Part shown: in pieces, positions 34,336 to 44,466 of the stretch
Numbering within the stretch: the first letter of the stretch is position 1
How the letters are laid out: each line of letters begins with the position of its first letter
Source of the DNA: Gonapodya prolifera JEL478
Taxonomy: Eukaryota; Monoblepharomycota; Monoblepharidomycetes; Monoblepharidales; Gonapodyaceae
DNA length: 64,000 nucleotides
Direction: 5' to 3'
Assembly: GCA_001574975.1 (NCBI GenBank)
Contig: KQ965752.1
Location: 376,802 to 440,801, forward strand
The notes under the pieces: generated by a model
Seen by the model: the letters and a program-made list of their open reading frames with translations, nothing else
Databases searched by the model: none
Told to the model about the DNA's origin: nothing
Position numbers and translations under genes: made by a program

Positions 34336-36914
34336 CTATACGGACAACTCCTCGCTCACGAATTCCCCCTTGGGATACATCTCCCATTCACCGACCCCGC
34401 CCTTCTTCACCCAGAACCTATCGCCGTCGAGCGAATGGTACGCCGCGTCGTACACCATGGCAACCATTTCATGCTGCGAGGGTGACGTAGACCGGGGCTC
34501 GTATATCTGCCATGCTGTAAGGAGAAAGACAGTAATTCTCGTCGCGGCGAGACAGGATGAGTAGAGCACAAACTCACCCAGCTCGTACTCGGTGTCTGCA
34601 AAACTCAATTGACATCCAAAATCCCCACGCTCCGCGTCAGTGAACAGCCATTCCGTTGTGTGCATCTCGCGGTTGTAGCCAGTATTGTTAACATGTGCGC
34701 TGATTGGTGCCGAAAGTTGAACCCACGTCATTACATAATCACTGTAGCAACACCCCTCAACAACGAAAACTCACAAAATCCCACACTCAACCGTATCCAA
34801 CTTCAAATCGCCTCCATCCACGACGTACAAGTTCCCACCAGACTGCTCCATCGCAAGGTCGAAAATCCTTCGAAGCTCGGCCTCGTCCTTAATGTCCGCG
34901 AACTTGGCACAGAACCTTGTTGCGAACAAGGGATCGTCCAATGCGCTAGCGTGACAGGACCAGTCGTAGCGGTTGATGTAGAGGACGGACTGTGTTGGAC
35001 ATGCAAGGGCAATTGTCAACTTGGACAATACTGGCACAAGCCATATGCCGAACAATTTGACCTTATTTCGTACGCCGGTAATTCACGTTATCAGTATGTG
35101 CATTTGCATGCGAAATCCCACCACGACCCGATCCCACTCTACTCGCCCTCACCACCGCCTCACCCGGATCCACATCCTCGTGATGCACAACCCACCCGAC
35201 GAACACTCCGTCATCCTCCATACTTTCCCCGACAAGGTCAGAGTCAAGTGTGTTTGCATGGAAGGGCGTCACAAGCCATGCGCCACGCCGCGCGGGAGAG
35301 CGGTAGTGGAACTGATGTTGCAGAATGGTTCCACCGGTGAGGCGCTTGGGGAGAGTGGTAGGTCCGTCCAGGGCACTGGCAGGCGAAGCGGCTCTAGTAG
35401 TTTGCTCGGCGTCGGTAGATGAGGATGACATTACCCCTGCGTACGCGATCAGCGGAAGTTGGCCCCACAGCGCCACGGTGCCAGACGTGATGGTGAAGGA
35501 GAATGGACCACGAGGAACACGTACAGTGACAGTCGGCTCAGTGCGCTTGGGTCTATCTTCTGAGGCGCTTGTTTGCTCTCTAATGCAGGAATCTTTCGTT
35601 GAGTGGACGGTCTGTGCGATGACGCATCAATCAGAAATCTCACCCTGCCTTCGATTCAGAGGCTGGCACAGCGGTTTCGCCAGCTCCATGCGCTTCTACA
35701 GTCTCAGACTCTGAGTCATTAAACCTCGTGCTTTCCGAGTAATCGCTCCTCGTGCTCTTATGATCGGAAAGATCCTGTCTTTTCGCAGCCTTCCCCTTTT
35801 CCAACCACGCATCCCTCCTCCACCACGGGCTCCTGGCAGCGTCATCCAAAAGACTCCAAACCGTTTTAAATGTTTTTCTCTTGGCAGATTCGGTGAGGTT
35901 TGGGTATTGTTGGGAGAGAGCGTGTTGGACAAGTGGGGAGGAAAGAAAGGAGGACGACACGGGAGGGTGCGCTCCATTTGACGTGGAAGTAGGTGGTGCA
36001 CTGCTGCGACCAGATTGCCGTGCTATTTCAGTCTGGATCTCCTCATCTGTTATTTGGTCCAGCTCGATGGTCTTCCGGCGCCGGTAATCGTCCAACTTCA
36101 CATGGGCCACCTCGTCAGTAGGCGAGTACCTCGTGGAGCTCATTGCCTCGACCATTTCCGTGTTGGTCTCCCAGAGCGAGGTGAAACCAGGGGGTGGCGT
36201 ATTTAGAAGCCGCTGCAAATGCGGGAGAAAATGGGTATCGACGGTGGAAGGGACACGGCTCCTCTCGGAAAGCCGGCACCGCATGTCAGAAAGCCACGTG
36301 CTGAGAGGTACAGTGATGAGGGTCGGTGAAGATGCTTGCTCGCATCCGGAAGGGAGGCAGACCGCCCAATGATCCCGCATTCGTTTCAAAGAGTTGACGC
36401 AACCGCAAAGACGATTGGTATGTATTTTGAGCAGTTTGGTGTCGGATTCTGACATCTCTGCGAGGGACTTCAAGTACTTTATCGCCTGGAAGTTGGCCCA
36501 ATATTGCCCTTCTACTGCGATCACCTGCTGCTCGATCTCGGCCACCCGCTGCTGCTTCACGACGATTCGAAGCTCCAGTGACTCGCTCGGAAGAATTAGT
36601 GGCCTCTGCTCTCTCGCAAACTTATTATAGAACGCTGGCCACCCATCAACCGCGGCCTTCACCGTCGAATCGATGTCGAGGTCCGGCGACCGCTTCCAGT
36701 CATTGCCGGCATAGCGGAACGCGTGGAAGTGAGAGAGAATAAGAGGATGACGTTCCCGGATGGTGTCGAGAAGCTGTGCAAAAGTCGATGTTTCGGCGAC
36801 GTCTCCAGCAAACACATCCCAGATTCCGCTGGACGGCGGCGGAAGAGACAGGCGAAGCGGCGACCTTTCAGCGATCGTTACTCCTGTCACGGTAACGCGA
36901 ACTCGCTGTGTCAT
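34336..36914 (-). CDS. Unrecognised multi-exon protein
   Basis: The first exon, 35640-36914, encodes 424 residues (MTQRVRVTVTGVTIAERSP) with helical regions (LLDTIRERHPLILSHFHAFR, VEGQYWANFQAIKYLKSLAE, KTVWSLLDDAARSPWWRRDA) and an acidic Ser-rich end, then a GTGAGA donor after ESKAG. Further minus-strand exons likely belong to the same gene: TVTVRVPRGPFSFTITSGTV and VALWGQLPLIAYAGVMSSSS near 35400-35530, ARRGAWLVTPFHANTLDSDL near 35260, SVLYINRYDWSCHASALDDP near 34950, and MTWVQLSAPISAHVNNTGYN to the stop at 34336. Splicing was not resolved, and the 34336-35500 part could be a separate gene. No family recognised; no signal peptide. Confidence 0.5.
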
Positions 36915-37198
36915 CGGTCTGTGTGAATCGATGGAATATTGTTGTGGCCTTCATGGCCGCGGCAGTGCAATCCGCGCGATGCATATTTATATTCGCTAGT
37001 AAATAAGATCAATCTGCACTCCAATTGTCCCTTTTGCTCACTGAACGTTCAGACATCCGTGCAACAACGGGCAACGATTTCAACAGTCGAATGTTGCAGT
37101 GATGTTACGACCACAGCAACCCCACAACACCGGAACTCACAAAGCCGACGACTTTTACTCATTCATTGGCATAAAGCCCAACCACCCAACCAGCAGAT

Positions 37199-38198
37199 GC
37201 CGTTTGAGTATCGTTCTTTCAGAGCGCGCACGCGGCAGCAATCTGCGGTGCAGTCGCATTTTTACGGTGTGGGCAATAAAGCTGTGGAAGAAGCTGGCGG
37301 CCGAATCGTGGGCGTGTTCTCGGGTGCGTTAGTCTCTATTCCCGCACAGATTTTGATACATCTGATCGACTTCGAGAAAGGATTCATTGGACAGTCCCCC
37401 GACGAAGGGTTCATCCTTACTCATTGGCCAACGCTTGAGCTTGCTGTTCGAAACGGCCGGAATGTACTCACGAACTCATCCGAGTTTCTGCTGTCGTCGG
37501 ACGTTTTGGGATACTTCGAGCCTGCTTCGAGTGTGCGTCCAAGTCCGCCCGAAGGAGAGATCGTCAACGTGCTCGATGCAGACGGCAGGTTCAGCAGAGA
37601 CGCCTTCGTGGCGGGTGTCGTGGCGCATAGAATCTTTCACGTAGTAGACGACAGGCTGGACGAGCACAGACGACTTTCAGAATCGTGAGTCCCTTTGCAT
37701 CATCGCAGCATATAATCAACTCCTTCAATTCCACTTGCACCGACCACGCTTCTCTCACAGGGCATGGCCAGGCTTTGAAGGCAACTTCCCCTGCAGGGTC
37801 TTTGCCTACCTCCGCGAAATCGGAGGGAACTACCCAGACACGCGCATCCTCCTCCTCACGTTCTACAGCTCCGTATCTGTCTGGGAGGACAGTAGGATGG
37901 GGATATCGTCCACTGGACTGCCTCCTCAAGGACAGGCTGATCAAGCTGTTCTGAACGCGCGAACACTGCAAACACGACAACTCTCGGAGGGTGAGAAGAC
38001 TGCAAAGAATGCTTTTGTGAAGCGTCAGGAGGTAAGATTTATTCAATCGTTTGCAACTTTGAAGCAACAGAGGTTCATTCTCATATTTTGGAAGATGGTG
38101 AATTGGACCTCGGTCTCTCTGACCAAAATATGCCTTCCGCCAGCGAATCGCCATTGAGACGTACTGGACTCGCGTTCACAGTCGACGGAACATTGTGA
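37199..38198 (+). CDS. Unrecognised protein
   Basis: Starts at ATG 37199 (MPFEYRSFRARTRQQSAVQS) and runs without interruption to ESGTGAGT near 37686, which I take as a donor. Later pieces read WPGFEGNFPCRVFAYLREIG, RILLLTFYSSVSVWEDS and, after a GTAAGA donor near 38031 and an acceptor near 38070, HSHILEDGELDLGLSDQNMP to the stop TGA 38196-38198. The central part contains VGVFSGALVSIPAQILIHLI, weakly hydrophobic. It shares an upstream region of about 280 bp with the divergent gene starting at 36914. No family recognised. Confidence 0.5.
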
Positions 38199-38374
38199 TT
38201 ATATAGTTGATTTATCATGACAGAATGCAAAAGGCGCGACACGTTGCAAAGATTTAATGCTGTGGTAATAAGGTGAAAGGACACCAGTTTGTCCAAAGGT
38301 TGTGACTCCCCAAAAAAGTCTCCCAAACTCTTCTAATCTCACCCCCTCCCTTCCCATTGCCCGGCGCTCACAAA

Positions 38375-41300
38375 TCACGTCGAATACCGCAACCCATCAA
38401 TCACCCTTAGCACCTCATCAGGCACCACCGGAACCTCCGAAATGCTCTCGCCGCCCTTGAGACTCTCGCGCCACTCCTTGAAGCTCGGCACTCGGGGCGA
38501 GAACACGAGGTCGATATCGTAAATGTCTCGCGTCCCGCTATAGTACGCCGTCACATACGCAACGTCGCCCGCGTCGGCCTCGGCGTTGGAAGTGTCCATT
38601 TTTCCCTCACCGGCCACGACGGCGTTGGCGATGTGGCTGGGCCGGTACCGGAGCGAACGGTACTTGTCAAGCGAGACGCGGCGGTACACGACGGATTTGC
38701 CTTTACGCTCCGAGCCGGAGGGCGCTTCGATGAGACTGGCGCTGCGGAGGAGGTTCATGTCGGCGCGAGCCAACACCGGTGAATTGGAGCGTCCAGCTGC
38801 CAGCGTCTCGTTGTCATTCACCAGCTCGACGCCCGTGGCAGTGTCCTGTCGCGCACCTGATGGAGTCGGGGACGACCGTTGTGGCTCGGGGGAGCGTCCT
38901 GACGCCAGCAAGGGCGACTTGCGTGCCGCCTCCATCTTGTCCGTGGCAACCTTTGACCCCGCCCCCGTTGCCGCCTTGATCATGGGCGCAATCTCCTCCA
39001 ACCTCGCCGCCTCGCCGATCCGCCACGCGCACATGTCCACGTACTCCTCCACCTCCGCCGCCATCCGGGGCTCGCCCACCTCGTACGTGTAGTTGCGTAC
39101 CGCCCGGCGAGCTTGCGCCCACGAGAGACCGTCGGGGTGGGGTCCGATGACGGCGCCCTGGAAGTCGAGGAAGCGCTCCAGCGAGTCGCACGTGTGGATG
39201 AGCTGGAGGAACTGCAGCAGCCGCACCGTGGGCGTCAGCGATTGCAACACGCGCGGGTCGCCGGCGATGTGGGCGTTGTTGCGGACCCACTCCTCGGTCT
39301 TTTGGATATTGGTTTTCAGCTGCATCGCGCGGATCCTGGTGCACATGTCACGGCGTGTGATGATGGAATTGAAGAGGGCGGCGTTGGTGGTGAACAGGAG
39401 CTGCCGGACGAGTTGCTGGCCGATCATTGGGGGGACACTGTAGTGCTCCAGAGCGGTCACTACGGCAGTGAAGAGCGACGGGAGTTCACGGTGCCGACGA
39501 AGAGCGTCACGACTGGCGGGTCTGTACACAATAGTGCTTGGTTTGCGACCGTGGGCTAGGAGCATAAGCGATCTGTGAGTGAGCCACCCTACTCCACGTC
39601 AAATATTAACTCACTTTTCCTTGCTGCCGTCTCCTCCCTCTGAGCCAACCATCCGGGCCTGGTATCATATTCGATCTCGCCGAACTCCACCGAGTCGCAC
39701 TCCAGCACGCACTCGTCGACGAGCCTCCGGACCCTCTCCTTGAGGAACACGCACAAGCCGTGGTACAGATCCTCGGCAAGTACGCGCACCCGGGCATTGT
39801 ACTTGGGAATGGACTCGAGGGTGAAGTCGCGCGCGATGTAATAGGTCAGCTGGTACAATTGGCCGATCCAGTAGCATGTGCCGGTGATGACTTGGGCATC
39901 GGTGAGTCGGGGAGGGTTAGACTTCGATCATGTTGGGTGTGAGGGTCAGAGTTGTTTGTAACAACAGAACTTCCGAAGCAAATCTCACCATAAACATCGA
40001 CCTCAAATAAAACTCCAATCCTCTAAATAAGTTCGCCGGGGCTGTCCTCGGTCCATAGTTAGCCGCATACCTCGCAGCCAAGATAAGCACGTTGGCTCCC
40101 ACGTTCCGTCTCGGATCCGACACCAAATGCGCCACCTCCGAATCGGTCGGTGCTCCCGTGAACGGCTGGGACAACGCAGCAATGAAGGCGTCCACGCGGT
40201 GCTCGTCAAAGACCAGCATCTGGTCCGGGCGACACGTGGACCAGTCAAACGCCGCGGACGACGAGCCACCAGAGTGTGCCGAGCCGGGAGTACGGGGCGA
40301 CGTCGGGGTATACCTTGACGGAGGCGTGCTCGCCGCACTTCGAGGCGCAGCGTCCGAGTCTCGCCAGGCGTATGTGCTTCCCGCTCGGTTGTGCCCCTTC
40401 CCGTCGCGATGACGTCCGACAGGCTCCTCCAAAGCTGCGTGCTCTGGGGTGGTGGACGATTTGCGTGATTTGGAGCCACGCGCGGCGACGGCGAGGGGTT
40501 TGGCGCCGTTCTCGAGTAGCATGGTGGAGATGGAGGAGAAGTTGTTTGTGGAGGACCAGGAAAGGGCGGTCCAGCCGGCTAGGAAGGGCAATTGTTAAAA
40601 TCCGATGAAGTAAAACACCAGTCGAAGGAAGTTCTTCAACTTACCCTTGTCCGTTACGTCCACTGACGCTCCAGCGCTCAGAAGAGTGTGTACAATCTGT
40701 TCGTGTCCCGAGGCTGCGGCGTAGATCAGAGCCGTCTACGAGGATGACGGTGATAAGCAATATTTCTTGCGAATACAGGGTGGAGAACGTACCGATCCCT
40801 GCTCGTCCTTCGCGTTTAAATCCAGGTACTTCTTCAAGTTGTTCGTGGTGAGGATGTGCAGAACCCGATCGAGCTGGCCATTAGAGGCCGCGCGGATGAA
40901 CGACTCTTGAACCTTTTCTACGCGGTCGGCGTACGAAAGGCCCGACAATCCAATGTTGTCGAATGCGGCTTCAAGTGAGGACAGAGTGTCGCCAGAAGTG
41001 GCTGCGGCGGGCACGGGAATGGCGGGAGAGGCGGGGAAGTCTTCGGGGACGGCGTCGATCTTGACGCTTTGGTTGGTGTTGATACGAAGTGACGCTGGCG
41101 GGGAAGCGCTGGTCGATGTTGGGGGAAGAGGGGGTCTATGGACTGGGCTATTTGGTGGCGAAAATGCCCGTTCCTCCTGCTGCTCCTTTTCATCTTCGAC
41201 CGGTGGAACTGGAGAGTTGGCGACAGATGACATGTCCTCGTCTTCGGAAGACTCCTCTGGTTCGTCGACCGGGGCCGGTGTTCTCACTTCTGCCTCAGGG

Positions 41301-41662
41301 GGAGGTGAAGACACAGTCACTACCACATCCTCGTGACGTTCCGCATCCGCCTCCAAAGCAGTGTGTACAACATTGTCATTGTCTTCGTCCGCAGCGGTCT
41401 CGGGTGACTTTGCGAATGGTAGCTCGCCAACAACCTTGGCAACCGGGGACGTGGCGCCAGCCTCATCGTCATCGTGGCGCTCCTCCGCCTCGACATCGGC
41501 CGGTGTTGCTGTCCTCTCCGTGTGTGCGTGGTCGTCATCTCCGCTCGCTTCTGCGCTGATTACGGGACTCGATTCCTCCTCGAGTTTGTTTGGCGGGGAG
41601 GAAGAGGCGGGAGAGGGAGCCCTCGTAGCGGGATCGCTGTCTGTAGTTCCCGAGTTCTCCAT
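38375..41662 (-). CDS. Ankyrin-repeat and DIL (dilute) domain protein
   Basis: Exon 1 (about 40792-41662, MENSGTTDSDPATRAPSPAS) is acidic and disordered, then FIRAASNGQLDRVLHIL begins the ankyrins. Exon 2 (about 40645-40735) encodes TALIYAAASGHEQIVHTLLS and exon 3 AGWTALSWSSTNNFSSISTM, then a Ser/Arg linker. DIL-domain sequence follows: NVLILAARYAANYG, LEFYLRSMFM, WIGQLYQLTYYIARDF, YHGLCVFLKERVRRLVDECV, then in the last exon (38375-39565) LPSLFTAVVTALEHYSVPPM, FTTNAALFNSIITRRDMCTR and NIQKTEEWVRNN, the hallmark block shared with myosin V tails and afadin. The protein ends DEVLRVIDGLRYST. Ankyrin-DIL proteins without a motor are known in fungi; they are thought to act as membrane or cytoskeleton adaptors. 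The gene looks intact. Confidence 0.85.
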
Positions 41663-42159
41663 CGTTCACTGGAAGGGGACAATCGATTGCTGGTTGTCCA
41701 GGCGAAAAGCGTGAAAAGATCTTCAAGGGTACGGGCAGAAAACATCGACACACCCACCTCGCCGAATTCTCCCGATGGATTTCCGCGCTCCTTGCAGTGA
41801 TGCTGAGATGTCCCGAGTTCGCCCACCAGGTCAAGTTGTGCCGGCGGTGTCTCGGTAGACGGGACTTGTTCTCGTTTACGCCTTTGTGCCTGTTGCCGCA
41901 CCCCGTTTTTGCACCCGGTTTTCTATCGCGCGGTAAGAAATCTTTGTGGCAAGTACTTTGTGCATTGGAGCTGAACAAGGACGTTACATTATTGTCCTAT
42001 TTCCGCTAAATATCAACTAAACTTTGTCACTCAGCCATTCGTTGAGATAAGCATGATAGAAATACGGCCATTTGAGAATCGTTCGTTATTGTATTTATCT
42101 CTTTGGACGAAACAAGGAAAGTGGGCAACTTCCTGGCTCTCCTTGAGTAAGGTGCTTTA
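41663..42159. other. Upstream region of the ankyrin-DIL gene
   Basis: About 500 bp between the ankyrin-DIL start and the inverted repeat copy at 42160. No ORF of note; probably promoter and 5' leader. Confidence 0.35.
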
Positions 42160-42252
42160 CAGCCGTTTGCAAAATGGTGGTCCAAAAATTTCTAGTTTAT
42201 ATTATGAAACCGTCGAAACTTCCCGGGGCGATTGCTCGCGCCCCCGTCCACA
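42160..42252 (-). repeat. Dispersed repeat, copy 3 (right end only, inverted)
   Basis: The reverse complement of this stretch matches the last 90 bp of copies 1 and 2 (cggggcgatt ... cgtttcataatataaactagaaatttttgg ... attttgcaaacggctgtaa). Only the right end is present. In its own orientation the right end faces the ankyrin-DIL start, about 500 bp away. Confidence 0.85.
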
Positions 42253-43080
42253 AACTCACTTTATTCTTGGACAATAGGACTCAAATATGACAGGAGGCAT
42301 AATCTGGTGGACATCATGGGTGTCGGTCGCGGGGATCCTGACTTCGAGAAAATTATGAACTCCGGGCATCTTCGTTCGAATTCTGGGCGGCAATCGGGGA
42401 AATCCTGATGGTACCGTGACATTCTACTGTTTCTTCGGAACATCGAATAAATACGCAGTCTGAATGCGATTGGTGGAGGCTGTGGTGATGGTTGAACGAT
42501 GTGTTGCGAACTCTCCCTTCTGGGAGTCACACAACAGGTTTACGCTCAAAGAAATCGTATAATATCAATTTATACCCTGATTTCGACCGGAGAGCGAAAG
42601 GATGGATTGGTAGGCCTCAAGGAAACGTGTCCTGGTGGTGATAGAGGTCGGTTAGAAACTTCCCCATACAGAAAAAATTTCAACTGTGAGAGCAGGCTCC
42701 GTATCTTCGAACGACAATAAAACTGATGTTCCTTGTCAAATTGCGTTCATATATGACCAAAATGGCACCTTCTTGTGCCATGAGTACCAGAGTTCCTTTT
42801 TATGAGCATTCAAAAGTCGCATTGACATGCATTACAACCACGCTTTCCGTCGGTTTTCATGTCGACTTATCAATTCATTCAAAATTCTCCTCATAATACA
42901 TCATAGAACATGTGTCATATCAGTGTCAACCACTCTGCGTTCTTATCCACCATGCGGTCCTTTTAATGTCGCCCAAAGGAACCACGTCGCTTCCAAAGAA
43001 CATTAAAGTTACTACCAGTGGGCTTCTTGGGCTTCGGGCAGCGGGGCAGGCATTCTTCAGGTACCGTGTCGGGGAACGGC
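42253..43080. other. Intergenic, no gene recognised
   Basis: About 830 bp between two repeat copies. Short open frames only, AT-rich around 42750-42910. A piece upstream of copy 1 (42990-43080) may be part of the longer repeat but I could not match it to copy 2. Confidence 0.35.
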
Positions 43081-43415
43081 CATTACCACACGAACCAATC
43101 GCGTACCGACCCCAAACGACTCAATTTAACGCTCAGTACTATAATATACCGGGCACCGATGAAAATTTTCCCAATCGACGAAAGAAACTGGGCAGAGGGG
43201 GGATGCCGCCGTTATTTCGGTGAAGTCGCCATCACCAGCGCAGACCGCCACGAAACTCACAGAATTATGGTACGTGGTATATTTGATTCCAGAGACGTCA
43301 CAGCGGGGTCAATCGGTGGTCGGGGGCGTGAGCCATCGCCCGGGGAAGTTTCGACGGCTTCATAATATAAACTAGAAATTTTTGGGGTCAGGACTTCCAT
43401 TTTGAATACAGCTGT
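43081..43415 (+). repeat. Dispersed repeat, copy 1 (about 335 bp)
   Basis: Matches copy 2 at 59452-59785 over its whole length, from 'cattaccacacgaacca' to 'ttttgaatacagctgt'. Landmarks shared by both: 'agtactataatataccggg', 'cccaatcgacga', 'gaaactcacagaattatgg', 'tcaatcggtggtcgggggcg' and 'tttttgggg/ggc'. One frame (GEVAITSADRHETHRIM and on) is open in both copies and ends at the same TAA, but it lacks a clear start. The right end stops 57 bp before the ATG of the ACT-domain gene. Confidence 0.9.
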
Positions 43416-43472
43416 GAGTTCCGAAGTTTGCCCGTCCATCTTTACATTTCCCCCTGTTTCCACTCTCACGAA

Positions 43473-43892
43473 ATGCCAATTGAGGATCGTTCGTTCATAT
43501 TGCACCACATTCCGCTGGCAATCTGTCGCTATGCCGCATCTGCAAAGATCCCACAGGCAGTGCTCGGCCTACTGTCGGAACCAACGAGTTCCTTTCTGAC
43601 GGTCACCCGGACCCCATCCGAGCTCTCTATAACACTTCCCGCCGAGAGCATTGCATCTCTCTCACCTCCGCCGGATAAGGTGACCAAGTCATTTATCGCG
43701 CTCCAAATAGTCGGAACATTCGACTTGGACCTGGTCGGAGTCCTGGCACCCGTCGCTCAGCTGCTTGCGAACTCCAAGATTGCGATCTTTGTTATTGCAA
43801 CGTTTGATACGGATTACATACTTGTAAACGAGGCGGACGTGGACAAAGCTGTGACTGTTCTTCGAAATGTTGGTTGTACATTCAGCTCTTGA
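43473..43892 (+). CDS. ACT-domain protein (CASTOR/ACT_7 type)
   Basis: An intronless 139-residue protein. From ATG 43473: MPIEDRSFILHHIPLAICRY, then after a central segment IVGTFDLDLVGVLAPVAQLL and NSKIAIFVIATFDTDYILVN, followed by EADVDKAVTVLRNVGC. The FDTDY(I/V)LV block with the preceding SIA-F-like strand is characteristic of the small ACT_7 family related to the arginine sensor CASTOR and to bacterial amino-acid-binding proteins. Length is usual for the family, with two ACT-like halves. Likely a small cytosolic protein that binds an amino acid; the ligand cannot be told. I chose this Met because the preceding frame to 43428 lies next to a repeat and has no family-like sequence. The frame is clean. 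Confidence 0.8.
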   Translation: MPIEDRSFILHHIPLAICRYAASAKIPQAVLGLLSEPTSSFLTVTRTPSELSITLPAESIASLSPPPDKVTKSFIALQIVGTFDLDLVGVLAPVAQLLANSKIAIFVIATFDTDYILVNEADVDKAVTVLRNVGCTFSS

Positions 43893-44466
43893 TTTGGTAA
43901 AATGTATGTTTAGAAAACTACGTATTATGAACAACTATTATTTGTTTTTGCTTTTCTTGTTTCCCGGTCACCTTTGTTCCGCCGCAGTCCCACAGGTACA
44001 CCTTTGGACTGCGCCGACCACTACTTATTGATAGGCCTAACTTTACCTGGAACCCACCAATCCTGCCCCATATATGCGCCTGCGTCTCGCCATGCATGTC
44101 CCGATCCTTCTTCGTGCACCTTCGAGCAACTATAATGCCCGAAAATGATCAATCGTTTTAAAGGAGCCGTGGGACAACACTCTGGAGCTTGGCGGCGTTC
44201 GAGCACACCATGCTCTTCTCCAACGCAAGATTCAGAGCGATGCAAGGCCGACGGACAGGGGCCAGTTGGGGAAAAGCATCTCGCATCAAATGGGAGGATC
44301 GCAATGACCCCGCCTGCATGAACACTGTGTCCGTGGCACCAGAAGTGGTGGTTCATTTTCGTGTGTTGTGAAACTTTCTCGTGAGACAGAGAGGGGGGCG
44401 TTCAATCTGATATTGGATCATTCGTGGGCTAACTGAACGTGCACTTCATTCTTTTTTTTTTTTTTT
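43893..44466. other. Intergenic, ends in a 15-T run
   Basis: Between the ACT gene and the damaged ATPase. No gene recognised. A run of 15 T at 44452-44466 directly precedes the first ATPase-like sequence; it could be the polypyrimidine part of an acceptor or a simple repeat. Confidence 0.4.

Noticed and set aside
38586-41714. Plus-strand open frames of 100-170 codons
   Set aside because: Antisense of the ankyrin-DIL gene; GC-rich coding sequence often leaves the opposite strand open.
43081-43415. Dispersed repeat as a MITE or SINE
   Set aside because: No terminal inverted repeats, target duplications, A-box/B-box pair or A tail could be seen, so no class is assigned.
44452-44466. T run as the tail of a retrocopied ATPase
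   Set aside because: The ATPase-like gene still has introns and reads on the plus strand, so a poly-T at its 5' side cannot be a retrocopy tail.
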